Assembly (NCBI RefSeq): GCF_041080625.1
Contig: NZ_CP163518.1
Span: forward strand, 2,046,001 to 2,110,000
Direction of reading: 5' to 3'
DNA length: 64,000 bases
Origin: Streptomyces sp. CG1
Lineage (GTDB): Bacteria > Actinomycetota > Actinomycetes > Streptomycetales > Streptomycetaceae
Of this stretch, positions 25,085 to 32,770 are shown piece after piece (within the stretch, counting starts at the first letter, position 1; every line of letters starts with the position of its first letter). The position numbers and the translations under genes are program-made. The notes under the pieces are model-generated. The model saw only the letters and a list, made by a program, of their open reading frames with translations, was not told the DNA's origin and did no database searches.

Positions 25085-25741
25085 ATGCCGCTCACCGTAC
25101 TCCTGGTCGACGACGAACCCCTGGTCCGCGCGGGTCTGCGGGCCGTGCTGGAGGCGCAGCCCGACATCGAGGTGGTGGGTGAGGCGGCCGACGGGGCCGC
25201 GGTCGTCCCGCTGGTGCGGCAACTGCGGCCGGACGTGGTCGCCATGGATGTGCGTATGCCGTTGCTGGACGGCATCGAGGCCACGCGCGTGGTGCTGCGC
25301 ACCGTGCCCGATCCGCCGAAGATCCTCGTGGTGACGACCTTCGAGGACGACGAGTTCGTGTACGAGGCGCTGCGTGCGGGTGCCGACGGGTTTCTGCTGA
25401 AGCGGGCCCGGCCGGCCGAGATCGTGCACGCGGTGCGGCTGGTCGCGGAGGGCGAGTCGCTGCTGTTCCCGGCTTCCGTACGCCGTCTGGCCGCCCGGTA
25501 CGGCGACGGCGACCGTCCGGCGCGGGCCGTGCTGGAGCGGGCCCGGCTGACGGATCGGGAGGCGGAGGTGCTGCGGCTGATGGCGCGGGGGCTGTCGAAC
25601 GCGGAGATCGCCGCCCGGCTGGTCGTGGGCACGGAGACGGTCAAGTCGCATGTGAGCGCCGTACTGGCCAAGCTCGGCGCGCGCGACCGCACCCAGGCGG
25701 TGATCGCGGCCTACGAGTCGGGGTTCGTGGCACCGGACTGA
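25085..25741 (+). CDS. NarL/FixJ response regulator
   Basis: A 218-residue regulator with a receiver domain (phospho-Asp in [13 protein letters not shown], conserved Lys in FLLKRA) and a LuxR-type HTH ([35 protein letters not shown]). A TAGGCT box at 25073-25078 ends 6 bases before the ATG, so besides read-through from the kinase it probably has its own leaderless promoter. Confidence 0.93.
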   Translation: MPLTVLLVDDEPLVRAGLRAVLEAQPDIEVVGEAADGAAVVPLVRQLRPDVVAMDVRMPLLDGIEATRVVLRTVPDPPKILVVTTFEDDEFVYEALRAGADGFLLKRARPAEIVHAVRLVAEGESLLFPASVRRLAARYGDGDRPARAVLERARLTDREAEVLRLMARGLSNAEIAARLVVGTETVKSHVSAVLAKLGARDRTQAVIAAYESGFVAPD

Positions 25742-25842
25742 GCCCCGCCGGAGGCCGCCTTGTACGGAACCCGGCACTCGCCGGGGTGGGCGTGGCCGAG
25801 TACGATCCGGCCAACACCCCCGCGAGCTGGAAGGACGGACGG

Positions 25843-26997
25843 GTGGCGCAGCTGACCGGCGGCGATCCCTCGCTGCTGCGAAGGATCAATTCCGCGGTGG
25901 TGCTGCACGCTCTGCGTGCCACGGACTGCGCGACGCTCACCGAGATCACCCGGGTCACCGGGCTCTCCCGGCCGACCGTGGAGGGCGTCGTCGAAGGGCT
26001 CATCGAGGCCGGGCTCGTCGTGGAGACGGCTGCCGACGAGGGCAGTGCCCGCCGTCAGGGGCGCCCCGCTCGCCGGTTCCGGTTCCGGGCCGAGGCGGGG
26101 CATCTGCTGGGCCTGGAGATCGGGCCGCACCGGGTCGCCGCGCTGCTGTCCGACCTGGACGGGCGGGTGCTGGGCACGCAGGCGAAGGACGTCGCCGAGA
26201 CGGCCGCGGCGGACGAGCGGCTCGACCGGTTGCGCGGCGCGGTCGCCGAGCTGCTGCGGCGCGCCGGGGTCGCCCGCAGCTCGCTGCGGGCCGTGGGCGT
26301 GGGCACGCCGGGGATCGTGGAGGCCGATGGCACGGTGCGGCTGAGTACGGCGCTGCCGCAGTGGACGGGTCTGAAGCTGGGCGAGCGGCTCAGCCGCTCC
26401 TTCAAGTGCCCGGTGCTGGTGGAGAACGACGCCAACGCCGCGGCCGTGGCGGAGCACTGGAAGGGCGCGGCGGCCGAGACGGACGACGTGGTGTTCGTGC
26501 TGGCCGGGCTGAGCCCGGGCGCGGGTTCACTGATCGGCGGCCGGCTGCACCGCGGCTTCGGCGGCGCCGCAGGGGAGATCGGCGCACTGCATCTGCTGGG
26601 CCGGGAGGTGACTCCGGAGACGCTGCTGTCCACCACCGACGAGCCGCTGCACCCGCTGGACGAGCAGGCGGTCGCCGAGGTGTTCGCGCTGGCCCGGGAG
26701 GGCGACCAGCGGGCGCGGGCGGCCGTCGAGCGGTTCATCCAGCGGCTCGTGCACGACGTGGCGGCGCTGGTGCTGGCGCTCGATCCTGAGCTGGTCGTGA
26801 TCGGCGGCTGGGCGGCCGGTCTCGACGGCGTCCTGGAACCGCTGCGGCGCGAACTGGCCCGCTATTGCCTGCGGCCGCCTCGGGTGGCGTTGTCGCTGTT
26901 GGGTGAGGCGGCCGTGGCCACGGGGGCGCTGCGCTTGGCTCTGGACCATGTGGAGGAGCAGTTGTTCGCCGTGGACGGCACGGTGACTCGGCGCTGA
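25843..26997 (+). CDS. ROK-family transcriptional regulator
   Basis: A 384-residue regulator with an N-terminal winged HTH (ATLTEITRVTGLSRPTVEGVVEGL) and a ROK sugar-kinase-like domain (VGVGTPGIV, VENDANAAAVAEHW, GAAGEIGALHLLG). The C-x-C-G-x-x-G-C zinc site found in many ROK proteins is absent. The start at GTG 25843 was chosen for GGAAGGA 7 bases upstream and the family-typical opening; a GTG 57 bases upstream has none. The sugar effector and targets are unknown. Confidence 0.88.
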   Translation: MAQLTGGDPSLLRRINSAVVLHALRATDCATLTEITRVTGLSRPTVEGVVEGLIEAGLVVETAADEGSARRQGRPARRFRFRAEAGHLLGLEIGPHRVAALLSDLDGRVLGTQAKDVAETAAADERLDRLRGAVAELLRRAGVARSSLRAVGVGTPGIVEADGTVRLSTALPQWTGLKLGERLSRSFKCPVLVENDANAAAVAEHWKGAAAETDDVVFVLAGLSPGAGSLIGGRLHRGFGGAAGEIGALHLLGREVTPETLLSTTDEPLHPLDEQAVAEVFALAREGDQRARAAVERFIQRLVHDVAALVLALDPELVVIGGWAAGLDGVLEPLRRELARYCLRPPRVALSLLGEAAVATGALRLALDHVEEQLFAVDGTVTRR

Positions 26998-27050
26998 GCG
27001 CTTCGTCACGGCGGTGCGGGCCGTCGTGACGCTGCGGGAGCATCGTGGCT

Positions 27051-27101
27051 GGTCGCGCCCGCGCGGCGGTAGCCGCACATCGAACACAGCCCCGCGCCCC
27101 T
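27051..27101. repeat. Dispersed Streptomyces intergenic repeat, copy 2
   Basis: This 51-bp sequence is closely similar to 10324-10373, with the same GGTCGCGCCC start, GCGGC/GCCGC hairpin and CCCGCGCCCCT end. It sits between the convergent ROK and GntR genes and may act as a terminator for both. Confidence 0.65.
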
Positions 27102-27143
27102 CCGGGAGTCGTCCGCGCCCGGCGTTCCGTTGACACCCCGGGA

Positions 27144-27905
27144 TCAGGAAGCCTGGCGCTCCGGGTCGTGGTGTATTTCGACCTCCGGTGAGTCACCGAA
27201 GGTCAGCCGGCAGGTGTCGGCGCGGTAGGTCGCGACGGACAGCGCGGCGGTGCGGCCCGCGGCGAAGAAGCGGGTGGTGACGACCAGGACGGGTGAGCCG
27301 GGCAACCGGTCGAGTTCCTTGGCGTCGTCCGCGCGGGCGGAGCCCAGCTCGACGGCGCGGTCCTGGCCCTCGAGCGTCAGGTGCTGGAGTTCGCGCAGCA
27401 CCGCACGCGCGCGTGCCGGGCCGGAGGGGGCGTCGATCGCGGTGAGGTCGGGCACCGAGGCAGCCGGGATGTAGAGCAGTTCGGTGGCGACCGGCTGGCC
27501 ATGGGACATCCGGGAGCGGCGCACGGTGTGGACGGGCTCGTCCGCGCCGGTCTCCAGGGCCGTGGCGACGGCTGCGGGCGGCGCGGCCTGCTCGCAGTCG
27601 ACGGACTGCCAGGCGTCCGAGGCGGCGCCCGGCCAGGCGTGCTGTTCGGTGCCGACGGCCACGCCCACACGCGGCGGCGCGACGGTCGTACCGACGCCGC
27701 GGCGGCGCTGCAGCCGGCCTTCCAGCTCCAGTTGTTCGAGGGCCTGGCGGAGCGTGGCGCGGGCCACGCCGAAGCGGGCGGCGAGGTCGCGTTCGTTGGG
27801 CAGGATCTCGCCGACCGAGAACTCGGAGTCGAGTGCTTCGGTGAGCACGGTCTTGAGATGCCAGTACTTCGGTTCCGGCACCGATTCCAGCTGCGTGGTC
27901 CCCAC
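27144..27905 (-). CDS. GntR/HutC-type regulator (DasR-like)
   Basis: A 253-residue regulator with a winged HTH (residues about 10-80; PNERDLAARFGVARATLRQALEQLELEGRLQRRRGVGT) and a UTRA effector domain that binds small sugars or amino acids. The start at GTG 27905 was chosen because GGAGG lies 5 bases upstream; the frame is open further with no such site. Its promoter carries a 14-bp palindrome resembling the DasR-responsive element, so it probably represses itself. Confidence 0.88.
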   Translation of the reverse strand: MGTTQLESVPEPKYWHLKTVLTEALDSEFSVGEILPNERDLAARFGVARATLRQALEQLELEGRLQRRRGVGTTVAPPRVGVAVGTEQHAWPGAASDAWQSVDCEQAAPPAAVATALETGADEPVHTVRRSRMSHGQPVATELLYIPAASVPDLTAIDAPSGPARARAVLRELQHLTLEGQDRAVELGSARADDAKELDRLPGSPVLVVTTRFFAAGRTAALSVATYRADTCRLTFGDSPEVEIHHDPERQAS

Positions 27906-27980
27906 CCTGTCCTCCGCAAGAGCCGTGGTCCGGCGGTTTTTAGCGCCCTTGTTTATTAAAGGTTGTTGCACTTCTCTGCG

Positions 27981-28009
27981 ACCATAGGGCGGCCGTCACC
28001 CTTGGTCAA
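27981..28009 (-). promoter_or_regulatory. gntR promoter TTGACC-N17-TATGGT
   Basis: Reading leftward, the -35 box TTGACC (28009-28004) and -10 box TATGGT (27986-27981) are 17 bp apart, near the HrdB consensus. Transcription should start near 27974 and reach GTG 27905. Confidence 0.7.
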
Positions 28010-28015
28010 GACCAA
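28002..28015. promoter_or_regulatory. GntR operator TTGGTCAAGACCAA
   Basis: A perfect 14-bp palindrome covering the -35 box of gntR. Its core TGGTC-AA-GACCA differs in one of 12 positions from the DasR-responsive-element core TGGTCTAGACCA. It is the likely autoregulatory site. Confidence 0.65.
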
Positions 28016-28105
28016 TCCTCGATCCCTTGCGCAACCCGAAGGTGACCTGCCGCGGAGCGTTCATGAGGCGTTCGTACGCGACGGTGTGTGTGACATTGCG
28101 GCAAA

Positions 28106-28127
28106 GCCCCCGTCGCAGGACGGGGGC
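28106..28127 (-). terminator. Terminator hairpin after ECF41 gene
   Basis: A perfect 9-bp GC-rich stem (GCCCCCGTC / GACGGGGGC) with a GCAG loop, 19 bp past the sigma-factor stop. There is no U-tract, as is common in Streptomyces. Confidence 0.65.
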
Positions 28128-28145
28128 GCGCGGGGCGCGCGGGGG

Positions 28146-29030
28146 TCAGCCGTCGGCGAGGTGCCGCAGCTTGTCCGGGTTGCGGACGACGTACACGGTC
28201 GTGACACGGCCGTCGGCGACGTCCAGCTGGACCAGGCTGTCGGGGGTGCCGCCGGACAGCAGCAGCACGGCCGGGCCGCCGTTGGTCTCCAGCAGGCGCG
28301 GGGACAGGTCCGGCGGGGAATGCCGCGCGACGCCGACCAGGAAGCGGGCGACTTTGTCGGCGGTGTGCACGATCCGCAGCGCTGCCTTGGCCTTTCCGCC
28401 GCTGTCGCTGACCAGGCGGACGTCCGGGGCGAGCAGGGACACGAGTCCGTCCAGGTCGCCCTCTGCCGCGGCGGCGAGGAAACGATCGGTCAGCTCGCGT
28501 CGCCGGGCCGGGTCGACCTCGTAGCGCGGCCGGCGTTCGTCGACGTGCCGCCGCGCCCGCCCGGCGAGTTGCCGTACGGCCGCCTCGCCGCGGCCGAGGA
28601 GGGCGGCGATCTCGGCGTACGGGTAGCCGAACGCCTCCCGGAGCACGAAGACGGCCCGCTCCAGCGGCGACAGCGACTCCAGGACGACCAGTACGGCGAG
28701 CGAGACGCTGTCGGCGAGCACGGCGTGGTCCGCCGAGTCCGGGGCGGCGGCGCCGAACTCGGTGAGGTAGGGCTCCGGCAGCCATGGCCCCACGTACGCC
28801 TCGCCGCGCGCCCGCACCTGGCGCATCCGGTCGATGGCCAGGCGGGTGGTGATCCGCACCAGGTAGGCGCGGGGTTCGCGGACCCCCGCGAGATCGGCGC
28901 CGGACCAGCGCAGCCAGGCGTCCTGGACCACGTCCTCGGCATCGGCGACGCGGCCCAGCATGCGATAGGCGACGCCCATGAGCAGGGGCCGGTGCTCTTC
29001 GAAGACGTCGGTCGCGATGTCGGCGGTCAC
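28146..29030 (-). CDS. ECF41-family sigma factor (SigJ type)
   Basis: A 294-residue extracytoplasmic-function sigma factor with sigma2 (VAYRMLGRVADAEDVVQDAWLR read as adjoining blocks), sigma4 (SLSPLERAVFVLREAFGYPY) and a fused SnoaL-like C-terminal domain. The ECF41 marks are visible: WLPEP between the sigma domains, a DSGGK form of the DGGGK motif and NPDKL near the C-terminus. In this group the extension replaces a separate anti-sigma factor. GTG 29030 is the chosen start; the longer frame adds non-conserved residues. The divergent oxidoreductase is the expected target. Confidence 0.9.
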   Translation of the reverse strand: MTADIATDVFEEHRPLLMGVAYRMLGRVADAEDVVQDAWLRWSGADLAGVREPRAYLVRITTRLAIDRMRQVRARGEAYVGPWLPEPYLTEFGAAAPDSADHAVLADSVSLAVLVVLESLSPLERAVFVLREAFGYPYAEIAALLGRGEAAVRQLAGRARRHVDERRPRYEVDPARRRELTDRFLAAAAEGDLDGLVSLLAPDVRLVSDSGGKAKAALRIVHTADKVARFLVGVARHSPPDLSPRLLETNGGPAVLLLSGGTPDSLVQLDVADGRVTTVYVVRNPDKLRHLADG

Positions 29031-29045
29031 TGCTCCATCCCATCC

Positions 29046-29064
29046 GACACGCGACGGATGTGTC
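29046..29064. promoter_or_regulatory. Inverted repeat GACAC-N9-GTGTC
   Basis: A 5-bp inverted repeat just upstream of the sigma-factor start, in the 122-bp region shared with the oxidoreductase. I did not find the published ECF41 promoter (TGTCACA then CGTC) in consensus form, so this may be a separate operator. Confidence 0.3.
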
Positions 29065-29152
29065 CACCCGGAATCGGCCCGTCCGGCGCAGGTCCGGATC
29101 ACAATGACCGCGGGTCGCCGGGGGTCGGCGGCCGGTGACCTGGAGGTGGCCG

Positions 29153-29806
29153 ATGCGGTATGCGGTGCTGGGCACGGGCGAGGTGGGCCGCACCCTGGGC
29201 GGCAGGCTGGTGGAGCTGGGGCACGAGGTGACCCTCGGGTCCCGTACCAAGGACAACCCGGTGGCGCTGGAGTGGGCCACGGCCGCGGCGGAGCGTGCCC
29301 GCGCGGGCACGTTCGCGGAGGCGGCCGCGGCGGCCGAGGTGGTCGTCAACGCGGTGAGCGGCCGGGTGGCGCTCGACGCCCTGCGGGCGGCCGGCGCGGA
29401 GAACCTCGACGGCAAGATCCTGGTGGACGTGTGCAATCCGCTGGCCTTCGAGGACGGGGAACCACGGCTGGATCCGGTGGAGTCGGACAGCGTGGGCGAG
29501 CAGATCCAGCGCGCCTTCCCGCACGCGCGCGTGGTGAAGACGCTGAACACGGTCAACTGTCAGGTGATGGTGGATCCGGGGCGGGTGCCGGGCGCGCACC
29601 ACCTGTTCGTGTGCGGTCAGGACGCGGGGGCCAAGGAGCAGGTGACGGCCATGCTCGGGGAGTTCGGGTGGCCGGCGGAGCGGGTGCTGGACCTGGGCGG
29701 CATCCAGGCGGCCCGGACGGTGGAGATGTATCTGCCGCTGTGGCTGACCATGATGCGGCGGTTCGGGACCGCGGACTTCAACATCGAGGTACGCCGGGCC
29801 GGTTGA
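29153..29806 (+). CDS. F420/NADP-type oxidoreductase, FNO-like
   Basis: A 217-residue Rossmann protein opening with GTGEVGRTLGGRL (residues 7-19), then TLGSR, the NADP-side segment, and the KILVDVCNPL and KTLNTVNCQVM blocks typical of the NADPH-dependent F420-reductase-like group. ECF41 genes are often next to carbohydrate- or oxidoreductase-type genes, which fits. GGAGGTGG precedes ATG 29153. Confidence 0.85.
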   Translation: MRYAVLGTGEVGRTLGGRLVELGHEVTLGSRTKDNPVALEWATAAAERARAGTFAEAAAAAEVVVNAVSGRVALDALRAAGAENLDGKILVDVCNPLAFEDGEPRLDPVESDSVGEQIQRAFPHARVVKTLNTVNCQVMVDPGRVPGAHHLFVCGQDAGAKEQVTAMLGEFGWPAERVLDLGGIQAARTVEMYLPLWLTMMRRFGTADFNIEVRRAG

Positions 29807-29911
29807 CCGGCGCGGGAGAACGCGGCCTACGCCCATCGGGGGCTACCGGCAGGTAGCAATTGCTGACAAGCTGTCTACAGCGTCGGTCAGCACCCAGACG
29901 AGGAGCACACC

Positions 29912-30745
29912 ATGTCCGCCACCGTCTCCTTCAAGGTCCCCGCTCCGCACGGCCCGAAGGACGTGACCGTGTCCTACGCGCGCGTGGGACACGGGGAACC
30001 GCTGGTCCTGCTGCACGGGATCGGCCATCACCGGCAAGCCTGGGACCCGGTCGTGGACATCCTCGCCACCGAGCGCGACGTCATCGCCGTCGACCTTCCG
30101 GGCTTCGGCGCGTCCCCGGGCCTGCCGGACGGCCTCGCCTACGACCTTGCGACCACCGACTCCGTGCTCGGCGCCCTGTTCGAGGCGCTGGAGCTGGACC
30201 GCCCGCACATCGCGGGCAACTCGCTGGGCGGCCTGCTCGCCCTGGAGCTGGGCCGGGAGAAGCTCGTGCGGTCCGTCACCGCCCTCTCCCCGGCCGGGTT
30301 CTGGACGGATGCCGAACGCCGGTACGCCTTCGCGGTGCTGCTCGCGATGCGGGGCATCGCCCAGCGGCTCCCGCTGCCGCTGGTGGAGCGGCTGTCGCGC
30401 ACCGCGGCGGGCCGAACCGCGCTGACGAGCACCATCTACGCACGCCCCGCGCGGCGTACCCCCGAGGCCGTCGTCGCCGAGACGCTCGCGCTGGCGGGTG
30501 CCACCGGGTTCGACGCGACGCTGCGGGCGGGCGCCACCGTCCGGTTCACCGACGGACTGCCCGGTCTGCCGGTCACGGTGGCCTGGGGCGCGCAGGACCG
30601 GCTCCTCGTACGCCGGCAGGGTGTGCGCGCCAAGCAGCTCATCCCGCACGCCCGGCTGGTGCGGCTGCCCGGTTGCGGCCACTGCCCGATGAGCGATGAC
30701 CCGGCGCTGGTCGCCCGGGTCATCCTGGACGGCAGCAGCCGCTGA
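29912..30745 (+). CDS. Alpha/beta hydrolase
   Basis: A 277-residue alpha/beta-hydrolase. Oxyanion strand LVLLHGIGHH, nucleophile elbow GNSLGG (Ser), and the terminal His in GCGHCPM are present; the acid is probably in WGAQDRLLV. No signal peptide. GAGGAG lies before the ATG. The substrate is unknown; the next gene is separated by about 165 bp with its own promoter. Confidence 0.88.
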   Translation: MSATVSFKVPAPHGPKDVTVSYARVGHGEPLVLLHGIGHHRQAWDPVVDILATERDVIAVDLPGFGASPGLPDGLAYDLATTDSVLGALFEALELDRPHIAGNSLGGLLALELGREKLVRSVTALSPAGFWTDAERRYAFAVLLAMRGIAQRLPLPLVERLSRTAAGRTALTSTIYARPARRTPEAVVAETLALAGATGFDATLRAGATVRFTDGLPGLPVTVAWGAQDRLLVRRQGVRAKQLIPHARLVRLPGCGHCPMSDDPALVARVILDGSSR

Positions 30746-30823
30746 ACCGGGCGGCGGACTGTACTCAGGCAGGGCGCCGCGAAGGCAGGGTGCGGCAGCC
30801 CGCGTGGCGCCCCAAGGACCGTT

Positions 30824-30841
30824 GTTCACTGCGGGTTTCCG
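30824..30841 (+). promoter_or_regulatory. Putative PHO box before phoD
   Basis: GTTCACT at 30824 and GTTTCCG at 30835 are exactly 11 bp apart, the unit spacing of Streptomyces PHO boxes (consensus GTTCACC repeats bound by PhoP). The second unit is weak. It lies 71 bp upstream of a phosphatase gene. Confidence 0.55.
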
Positions 30842-30911
30842 CACGCGCCGCAGCGTCCCAGTAGGTGTTGGTTCGACACACCGGCCGGATCCTTTCCCTG
30901 GAGGCGCAGCC

Positions 30912-32495
30912 ATGTCAGACCGTTCGCTCCCCGGCCGCCGCAGCGTGCTGCGCGGCTCCCTCGCCGCGTCGGCGGCCCTCGCCCTGCCCGTCGGCCTCGG
31001 CGCGGCCCCGGCGTTCGCCCGCTCCGGGCGCCCGCAGGCCGACTGGGGTGTGCAGGCGGGTGACGTGACCACCGATTCCGGCTTGGTGTGGGTGCGTTCG
31101 GACAGGCCGGCCCGGATGATCGTGGAGACCGCGGCCACCGAGTCGTTCCGCAATCCGCGCAGATGGCACGGTCCGGTGCTGGGCGCCGGCACGGACTTCA
31201 CCGGCACCACCCGGCTGCACCGCCTGCCGTCGGGCGAGCAGATCCACTACCGCGTACTGCTCGCCGACCCGGACGACCCGCGCCGCACCGGCGAGCCGGT
31301 GACCGGCACCTTGCGTACGGCGCCGGTCAAGCGGCGCCAGGGCGTGCGGTTCGTGTGGTCGGGCGACCTGGCCGGACAGGGCTGGGGCATCAACGAGTCC
31401 ATCGGCGGCTACCGCATCTTCGACGCGATGGCGAAGGTCGACCCGGACTTCTTCCTGTGCAGCGGCGACAACATCTACGCCGACGGCCCGATCGCGGCGA
31501 CCGCGGCGCTGCCCGGCGGCAAGGTCTACGGGAACGTCACCACCGAGGAGAAGTCGCACGTCGCGACCACCCTGGACGACTACCGGGGCAACTTCCGTTA
31601 CAACCTGCTGGACGCGGCGCTGCGCCGGTTCAACGCCCAGGTGCCGAACATCATCCAGTGGGACGACCACGAGGTCCGCAACAACTGGTACCCGGGCGAG
31701 GTCATCGGCGCCGGCACCCCCTACCCGGCCGGCACCAGGCTCGACGACCTGGCGCTGCGCTCCCGGCAGGCGTTCTCCGAGTACTTCCCGGTCTCCACGA
31801 TCAGCGGGCACCCGGACGGCCGCATCTACCGCGTGGTCAACCACGGTCCGCTGCTGGACGTGTTCGTGCTCGACATGCGCACCTACCGCAACGCGAACTC
31901 GCCGGACAACCAGACCACGGACCCGGTGGGCATCCTCGGCCGCGAGCAGCTGGAGTGGCTCAAGCGCGAGCTGGCGAAGTCCCGTGCGGTGTGGAAGGTG
32001 ATCGCCAACGACATGCCGCTCGGTCTTGTCGTGCCCGACCCGGTGGAGGGCAAGCCGAACTTCGAGGCCGTGGCACAGGGCGACCCGGGCACCCCGCTCG
32101 GCCGTGAGCTGCAGATCGCCGAGCTGCTGCGCTTCATCAAGCACCGGCGGATCACCGGCACGGTGTGGCTGACGGCCGACGTGCACCACACCTCGGCCCA
32201 GCACTACGACCCCTCTCGGGCCGCGTTCAAGGACTTCGAGCCGTTCTGGGAGTTCGTCTCCGGCCCGCTCAACGCAGGCGCCTTCCCGGCCAACGCGCTG
32301 GACGGCACGTTCGGCCCGGACCGGGTGTTCGTCAAGGCGCCCACCACCGCGAACGTGTCGCCGGCGGAGGGCTACCAGTTCTTCGGCGAGGTGGACATCG
32401 ACGGCGAGAGCGGCGAACTGACGGTCAGGCTGCGTGAGTACGACGGCACGGTGCTGTTCACGCAGACGCTCCAGCCGGGTCGGGTCGGCCAGTAG
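30912..32495 (+). CDS. phoD: PhoD-type alkaline phosphatase, Tat-exported
   Basis: A 527-residue secreted phosphodiesterase/phosphatase. The Tat signal has the twin arginine GRRSVLRGS and ends near AFA-RS (about 37). Metal-binding blocks follow: WSGDLAGQG, CSGDNIYADG, WDDHEVRNNW and TADVHHTSAQHY. It releases phosphate from extracellular phosphodiesters using iron and calcium, by family knowledge. A PHO-box-like repeat upstream fits PhoP control. GGAG precedes ATG 30912. Confidence 0.93.
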   Translation: MSDRSLPGRRSVLRGSLAASAALALPVGLGAAPAFARSGRPQADWGVQAGDVTTDSGLVWVRSDRPARMIVETAATESFRNPRRWHGPVLGAGTDFTGTTRLHRLPSGEQIHYRVLLADPDDPRRTGEPVTGTLRTAPVKRRQGVRFVWSGDLAGQGWGINESIGGYRIFDAMAKVDPDFFLCSGDNIYADGPIAATAALPGGKVYGNVTTEEKSHVATTLDDYRGNFRYNLLDAALRRFNAQVPNIIQWDDHEVRNNWYPGEVIGAGTPYPAGTRLDDLALRSRQAFSEYFPVSTISGHPDGRIYRVVNHGPLLDVFVLDMRTYRNANSPDNQTTDPVGILGREQLEWLKRELAKSRAVWKVIANDMPLGLVVPDPVEGKPNFEAVAQGDPGTPLGRELQIAELLRFIKHRRITGTVWLTADVHHTSAQHYDPSRAAFKDFEPFWEFVSGPLNAGAFPANALDGTFGPDRVFVKAPTTANVSPAEGYQFFGEVDIDGESGELTVRLREYDGTVLFTQTLQPGRVGQ

Positions 32496-32537
32496 GCAAC
32501 TCCTCGACTCTACGGGCCTTTTCGCAGGTCAGGCCGA

Positions 32538-32560
32538 TTGTCAGTGGTCGCGGCTACGGT
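32538..32560 (+). promoter_or_regulatory. RecA-independent DNA-damage promoter (PafBC type)
   Basis: TTGTCAGTG (32538-32546), an 8-bp spacer and TACGGT (32555-32560) match the actinobacterial RecA-NDp consensus TTGTCRGTG-N8-TANNNT at every defined position. In mycobacteria this promoter class is activated by PafBC after DNA damage. An ATG lies 6 bases after the -10 box. Confidence 0.75.
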
Positions 32561-32566
32561 TTTCGC

Positions 32567-32770
32567 ATGAAGCGATCACTGCAGGCCATGACCCTTTCCC
32601 TGCCCTCCGCGCCGAAGTCGGCGGAGGACGACAACGCCACGATCTGGGGCCGTACGACGCGGGCGCACCCGACCGTAAGAATGAACACAAAAAGGACGGA
32701 GCATGCTTTACCCATCGGTCACAAACAGTTCGTGATCACGCAACACCGTTCCTTCACAGTGGGTGCATGA
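32567..32770 (+). CDS. Small leaderless ORF with TTA codon
   Basis: A 67-residue basic protein of no recognised family. Its ATG lies 6 bases after the TACGGT box, so the message would be leaderless. Its stop overlaps the ATG of the ACT-GNAT gene (ATGA), which has no ribosome site of its own, so this ORF could act as a translational feeder. Leu48 is TTA (32708-32710), adding possible bldA control. A 10-residue ORF with a good AAAGGACGGAG site starts inside it at 32703 in another frame. GC bias is weak, so it may instead be leader RNA. Confidence 0.45.
   Translation: MKRSLQAMTLSLPSAPKSAEDDNATIWGRTTRAHPTVRMNTKRTEHALPIGHKQFVITQHRSFTVGA

Noticed and set aside
27906..27971. Longer N-terminus for the GntR regulator
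   Set aside because: GGAGG just before GTG 27905 and the mapped-looking promoter at 27981-28009 fit the shorter start; the extra residues look non-conserved.
29030..29153. ECF41 consensus promoter
   Set aside because: A TGTCCAC...CGTC resemblance exists but spacing and bases do not fit the published motif well enough.
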